Assembly: GCA_016927125.1 (NCBI GenBank)
Contig: JAFGNG010000138.1
Span: 1 to 16,033, forward strand
Reading direction: 5' to 3'
DNA: 16,033 nucleotides
From: Planctomycetota bacterium
GTDB lineage: Bacteria > Planctomycetota > SZUA-567 > JAFGNG01
The notes under the pieces: model-generated
Seen by the model: only the letters and a program-made list of their open reading frames with translations
Database searches by the model: none
What the model was told of the DNA's origin: nothing
Made by a program: the position numbers and the translations under genes
In this document: piece by piece, positions 13,048-16,033 of the stretch
Layout: every line of letters begins with the position of its first letter
How positions within the stretch are numbered: position 1 is the stretch's first letter

Positions 13048-13799
13048 GAGATCTTCACTCCTCTCAAGCTCTCAACCAACTCATGGCTGCGCAGGCTCTT
13101 AAGCGCATTCACAGTGGCTTTGACCAGGTTCTTGCGGTTGTTACTGCCAAAGCTCTTGGTCAAGACATTGCGAACTCCCCCCATCTCAAGGACGGTCTTG
13201 ACCGTGGAGCCGGCAATGACACCCGTACCGGGACCGGCCGGGACTAGCACCACATGCGCCGCGCCGAACCGCCCGTGAACCTCATGCGGGATCGTGCCAT
13301 CGCCAACGAGCGGGAAGGGAGCGACATTGCGGCGGCCAATCTTGATCGCCTTCTGAATTGCCATGGGAACTTCCTTGGCCTTGCCATAACCCGCGCCGAC
13401 CGTACCCTTGCCATCGCCGACTACTACCAGGGCGGCAAAGGAGAGGCGGCGCCCACCCTTGACCGTTGCGGAACAACGGAAGATGCCGCCAGGCACCAGG
13501 GTGTCGGTAAATTCGTCTTCGGGTTGGTCGCTGTCTTCGCGACGCTTCGGCCCGCGGCGCTTGCCGCCGTCGCGCTTGCCTTCGCGGTCACCACGGTCGC
13601 CACGGTCGCCACGTCCACGTCCGCCGCGTTCCTCGCGGCCTCCGCGGCCTCGGGGAGCCTTCTCCACCGGCGGGGGAGGGGTTTGACCTTCCGGAGCAGC
13701 AGTTGCTTCCGGCACGGCTTCTGCGGGTGCGTCTGCTTCCGGCTGCGGGGTTTCTGCAGGCATTTCTTGTTCGTTATTCTTTGAGACTTCTTCAGACAC
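13044..13799 (-). CDS. rpsE: 30S ribosomal protein S5 with a long N-terminal extension
   Basis: S5 helps decoding fidelity and mRNA unwinding at the 30S entry site. The conserved region begins near residue 97 (FTDTLVPGGIFRCSATVKGGRRLSFAALVVVGDGKG) and includes AKEVPMAIQKA, IPHEVHGRFGAAHVVLVPA, PGTGVIAGS and KSLRSHELVESLRG. In front lie about 96 residues not found in ordinary S5: an acidic Pro/Ala/Glu part (1-47), then a basic RG- and RGD-rich part (48-90). The extension is truly translated: the GTG start at 13799 has AGGAG 8 nt upstream, overlapping the rplR stop codon, and there is no good internal start near residue 90. S5 extensions occur in some PVC-type bacteria as far as I recall; their role is not established. 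Confidence 0.96.
   Translation of the reverse strand: MSEEVSKNNEQEMPAETPQPEADAPAEAVPEATAAPEGQTPPPPVEKAPRGRGGREERGGRGRGDRGDRGDREGKRDGGKRRGPKRREDSDQPEDEFTDTLVPGGIFRCSATVKGGRRLSFAALVVVGDGKGTVGAGYGKAKEVPMAIQKAIKIGRRNVAPFPLVGDGTIPHEVHGRFGAAHVVLVPAGPGTGVIAGSTVKTVLEMGGVRNVLTKSFGSNNRKNLVKATVNALKSLRSHELVESLRGVKIS
13586..13612 (-). repeat. 9-bp tandem repeat encoding GDR units in S5
   Basis: Three consecutive 9-nt units (GGTCACCAC once, GGTCGCCAC twice on the plus strand) encode the repeated Gly-Asp-Arg in the S5 N-terminal extension. The in-frame unit means copy number could vary between strains without breaking the gene. Confidence 0.7.
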
Positions 13800-13810
13800 T
13801 GTCCTGTCTC

Positions 13811-14179
13811 CTAAAACTTGAGGCCGCCCTTGCGCGCGGCATCGGCCAAGGCCTTGATCCGCCCGTGGTATTGGCGTCCACCACGGTCGAAAACCACCTG
13901 GGTGATCTTCTGTTCAGCCGCCTTCTGGGCAAGCAATTCTCCAACCGCGGCGGCTGCTTTGATGTTGCCTCCGTACCCTACCGAGCTGCGGAGCGCGGGG
14001 GTCTGGGTGGAAGCAGCCACCAGGGTGGCGCCGCTGTTATCATCTATAATCTGGGCATAAATATTCTTAAGCGAACGGCATACACACAACCGCGGGCACT
14101 CCTTGGTTCCCGAGAGCTTCTGCCGTATCCGCTGATGGCGGCGTTTGAGATCCATACGCTTCTTTTTGTTCTGATTCAT
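13811..14179 (-). CDS. rplR: 50S ribosomal protein L18
   Basis: L18 binds 5S rRNA and, with L5, anchors it in the central protuberance. The 122 residues match the family: a basic N-terminus (KKRMDLKRRHQRIRQKLSGT), PRLCVCRSLKNIYAQIIDD, GATLVAASTQ, the AAAAVGELLAQKAAE helix and the C-terminal VVFDRGGRQYHGRIKALADAAR followed by GGLKF. Its stop codon lies within the ribosome site of rpsE, 11 nt before the rpsE start. The gene follows rplF after 46 nt. Confidence 0.97.
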   Translation of the reverse strand: MNQNKKKRMDLKRRHQRIRQKLSGTKECPRLCVCRSLKNIYAQIIDDNSGATLVAASTQTPALRSSVGYGGNIKAAAAVGELLAQKAAEQKITQVVFDRGGRQYHGRIKALADAARKGGLKF

Positions 14180-14225
14180 GCTAATTTACTCGCCTTTTAA
14201 TTCCAGCAAAAGAAAATCCAAGCCA

Positions 14226-14789
14226 TTAAGCCGTGCCGAAGGTCTTGCCTTCCAGACGGCGGACGTGTTCGTCGGCATAGCGTACGCCCTTGGCCTTATA
14301 CGGGTCGCACTTGCGGACACTGCGGATCCGGGCGGCGGTTTCACCCACCAACTGCTTGTCGATGCCCTTGACAATGACATCCATCTCCTCACGGCTGACC
14401 GCCTTGGGCACTTCAATCTCAATGCCTTGCGGGCAGGTGACCGTAACGGCGTTAGCAAAGCCGACCTGCAGGACCAGGTCCTTGCCCTTGAGTTCCGCGC
14501 GGTAGCCGGTGCCCTGCACCTTGAGGGTCTTCTGGTACCCCTCGGTGACGCCCTTGACCATGTTGGTGATGAGGCGCTGGTAAAGCCCGTGTAGGGAGCG
14601 GTGGTAGCTGGTTTCGTTGTTGCGGGTTACCACGATCTCCTTGGTTTCGGCCTGGATCTCTACCGTAATCCCCGGCACCAGGGCCTGTTTAAGCTCACCC
14701 TTGGGCCCTTTGACAAAGATTTCATTTCCGGCGAGCCGTGCCTCGACGCCGCTGGGTATTGCTACCGGCTGTTTTCCAATTCGCGACAT
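14226..14789 (-). CDS. rplF: 50S ribosomal protein L6
   Basis: L6 sits near the base of the L7/L12 stalk and the sarcin-ricin loop and supports elongation factor binding. The protein has 187 residues, against a usual 175-185. It shows the MSRIGKQPVAIPSGVE N-terminus, VKGPKGEL, the SLHGLYQRLITNMVKGVTEGY segment, LKVQGTGYRAELKG, and the second domain with IVKGIDKQLVGETAARIRS and a C-terminal PYKAKGVRYADEHVRRLEGKT. The ATG start is the conserved family start. The spacing to rpsH upstream is 39 nt. Confidence 0.97.
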   Translation of the reverse strand: MSRIGKQPVAIPSGVEARLAGNEIFVKGPKGELKQALVPGITVEIQAETKEIVVTRNNETSYHRSLHGLYQRLITNMVKGVTEGYQKTLKVQGTGYRAELKGKDLVLQVGFANAVTVTCPQGIEIEVPKAVSREEMDVIVKGIDKQLVGETAARIRSVRKCDPYKAKGVRYADEHVRRLEGKTFGTA

Positions 14790-14828
14790 AACTATTTGCC
14801 TTGTATAGTAATCATAATGTCCAATAGT

Positions 14829-15227
14829 TTACCAAACGCTACAGAGAACCTCGCCGCCGACCCGCTGCAAACGGGCCTCGCGGTCGGAAAGAATGCCCTT
14901 GTCGGTGCTGATGATGGAGATCCCAAGGCCATTAAGGACTTCTGGGATACTATCAACATCGGTGTAGAGGCGCCGGCCAGGACTGCTTCCGCGCACGATC
15001 TTCTGGATAACCTTCTCGCCCTCAGGTCCGTACTTGAGGCTGATTACCAGGGTGTTCTGCGGTGAAGACTCTACAAACTCAAAATCTGTAATAAAACCCT
15101 CGCGCTTGAGAGCCTCGGCAATGCCGAGTTTTACCTTGGTGCTGGGCATGCTGACTGTCTTCTTGCCAACAGCATTGGCATTACGGATGCGGGTCAACAT
15201 ATCAGCAATGGGATCGGTCATGCTCAT
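14829..15227 (-). CDS. rpsH: 30S ribosomal protein S8
   Basis: S8 binds the central domain of 16S rRNA early in 30S assembly, and in E. coli it also represses the spc operon by binding its mRNA. The 132 residues include the family start MTDPIADMLTRIRNA, MPSTKVKLGIAEALKREGFI, LKYGPEGEKVI, GRRLYTDVDSIPEVLNGLGI, ISTDKGILSDREA and the C-terminal GGEVLCSVW. The ATG at 15227 is used; a second ATG two codons later (15221) would also give a normal S8. It is preceded by an unusually long 131-nt gap after rpsN. Confidence 0.97.
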   Translation of the reverse strand: MSMTDPIADMLTRIRNANAVGKKTVSMPSTKVKLGIAEALKREGFITDFEFVESSPQNTLVISLKYGPEGEKVIQKIVRGSSPGRRLYTDVDSIPEVLNGLGISIISTDKGILSDREARLQRVGGEVLCSVW

Positions 15228-15358
15228 AAATACGCCTTTTGCCGTTATCTTTCTAATCGTTCCAATTGAAATAAACCAATACCACCTGGGTTTAACTCAA
15301 ATCTTAAAAGCCTCGCGGCTCCTGGCCTGCCTCGCAGCATTTCAGCCCGCGGCACAGG
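15228..15358 (-). other. Unusually long rpsN-rpsH gap with a terminator-like hairpin
   Basis: This 131-nt space contains no gene. On the minus strand GCCGCGGGCT (15353-15344) can pair imperfectly with AGCCGCGAGGC (15320-15310) around a loop of about 23 nt, followed directly by TTTT (15309-15306). It could be a weak internal terminator or attenuator that reduces or regulates expression downstream, or a processing site. The pairing has an internal mismatch and the uridine run is short, so this is tentative. Confidence 0.3.
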
Positions 15359-15544
15359 TTACCAGCTCGCCTTTACCAGTCCGGGGATCTGGCCGTTACT
15401 CGCCAATTTACGGAAGCACAAGCGGCAAATTTGGAATTTACGATAAACCGCCTTCGGGCGTCCGCAAAGCTGGCAACGGTTATAAGCCCTGGTCTTGTAC
15501 TTGGGTGGCCGGGAAGCCTTAACCTTTAAACTCGTCTTAGCCAT
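15359..15544 (-). CDS. rpsN: 30S ribosomal protein S14, type Z (zinc-binding)
   Basis: S14 is in the 30S head near the A site. The 61-residue length and the two CxxC pairs, Cys24/Cys27 (NRCQLCGR) and Cys40/Cys43 (QICRLCFR), identify the zinc-binding type, not the longer zinc-free form of E. coli. The C-terminus KLASNGQIPGLVKASW is typical. It lies 17 nt after rplE, in the standard spc order rplE-rpsN-rpsH. Confidence 0.97.
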   Translation of the reverse strand: MAKTSLKVKASRPPKYKTRAYNRCQLCGRPKAVYRKFQICRLCFRKLASNGQIPGLVKASW

Positions 15545-15561
15545 GTTTCTCCAGTTCTCTA

Positions 15562-16033
15562 TTAAACAGCCGTAGCGGCCTTGTCTTCCGGCTTCTGGAA
15601 GGGCATGCCCATGAGTTCCAGCAGCCGACGGCTTTCCTCAGCCTTTTTGCTTCCAGAAATTACAATGGTGATATCCATCCCGAGCGGAATGTCAGAACGG
15701 TCAGGATCGATTTCGGGGAAGGTATACTGGTCTTCCAGCCCGAGGGAATAATTGTACTGCTGGTCGAAGGCATTAGCCTTCACCCCGCGAAAGTCGCGGA
15801 TACGGGGCATCGCCACATTCATCAGCCGGTCGAGGAACTCATACATGCGCTTGCCGCGCAGGGTTACCCGGCAGCCGACGTTCCAGCCAATGCGAAGCTT
15901 GAAGTTGGAGACCGCGCGCTTCGCCTTGGTGATGACCGCGCGCTGCCCGGTAATCTGGGTAAGGTCTTCTACGGCGTGCTCAAAGACTTTATTATCCGCC
16001 AGGCCTTTGCCCAGACCCATGTTCAGGCAGACC
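15562..16033 (-). CDS. rplE: 50S ribosomal protein L5, C-terminal part (5' end outside window)
   Basis: L5 binds 5S rRNA and contacts S13 and P-site tRNA. The frame stays open to the window edge (VCLN before the first Met), so the N-terminal 20-25 residues are missing. The ATG at 16020 is an internal methionine of the usual KVxxNMG strand, not the start. Visible family blocks are NMGLGKGLADNK, AVEDLTQITGQRAVITKAKR, SNFKLRIGWNVGCRVTLRGK, RMYEFLDRLMNVAMPRIRDF, RGVKANAFD, YNYSLGLEDQYTFPEID and the C-terminal ELMGMPFQ. A short Ala/Lys-rich tail ends the protein. Confidence 0.97.
   Translation of the reverse strand, partial: VCLNMGLGKGLADNKVFEHAVEDLTQITGQRAVITKAKRAVSNFKLRIGWNVGCRVTLRGKRMYEFLDRLMNVAMPRIRDFRGVKANAFDQQYNYSLGLEDQYTFPEIDPDRSDIPLGMDITIVISGSKKAEESRRLLELMGMPFQKPEDKAATAV

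Overview
The window is the trailing half of a bacterial S10-spc-alpha ribosomal protein cluster (minus strand, about 7.4-16.0 kb), followed by a short set of metabolic and signalling genes. The sequence does not name the organism. Coding DNA is moderately GC-rich with AT-rich intergenic gaps, GTG starts are frequent, S14 is the short zinc-binding type, and rpmD, adk and rpsD are absent from their usual places. RpoA and S5 look to me most like the PVC group (Planctomycetes, Verrucomicrobia, Lentisphaerae) or nearby uncultured candidate phyla. That placement is an impression from memory, not a computed result.

Plus strand, 1-5081: the C-terminal part of a GH5-like (DUF5060-type) glycoside hydrolase, a cysteine-rich thioredoxin, a small lipoprotein with a CxxC...HxC knuckle, a large DUF4912-GH57 glucan-branching-type enzyme with a good sigma70-like promoter, and a PilZ protein that appears to hold two PilZ barrels. 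Minus strand, 5128-7216: a compact three-gene unit of a receiver-STAS protein, a 64-residue two-helix membrane protein and a type I glycerate kinase. It has a candidate promoter next to the ribosomal operon's terminator. The PilZ gene and the glycerate kinase gene converge at about 5.1 kb.

Minus strand, 7383-16033, in transcription order: rplE (5' end outside the window), rpsN, rpsH, rplF, rplR, rpsE, rplO, secY, map, infA, rpmJ, rpsM, rpsK, rpoA, rplQ, then a rho-independent terminator. Several junctions overlap (rpsE/rplO by 4 nt, rplO/secY by 8 nt) or put the Shine-Dalgarno in the previous stop codon. This suggests one coupled transcription unit making ribosomal proteins, the SecY translocon channel, methionine aminopeptidase, IF-1 and the RNA polymerase alpha subunit. 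S5 has a long acidic then RGD-rich N-terminal extension, and L17 has a lysine/alanine-rich tail.

I did not find a convincing new multi-gene system. The points most worth checking are protein-level oddities: a receiver domain with its phospho-acceptor Asp replaced by Glu, fused to STAS; a tandem PilZ with a degenerate first copy; the extended S5 and L17; and a thioredoxin with Cys directly after the cis-proline. No tRNA, rRNA, CRISPR array or insertion sequence was seen.
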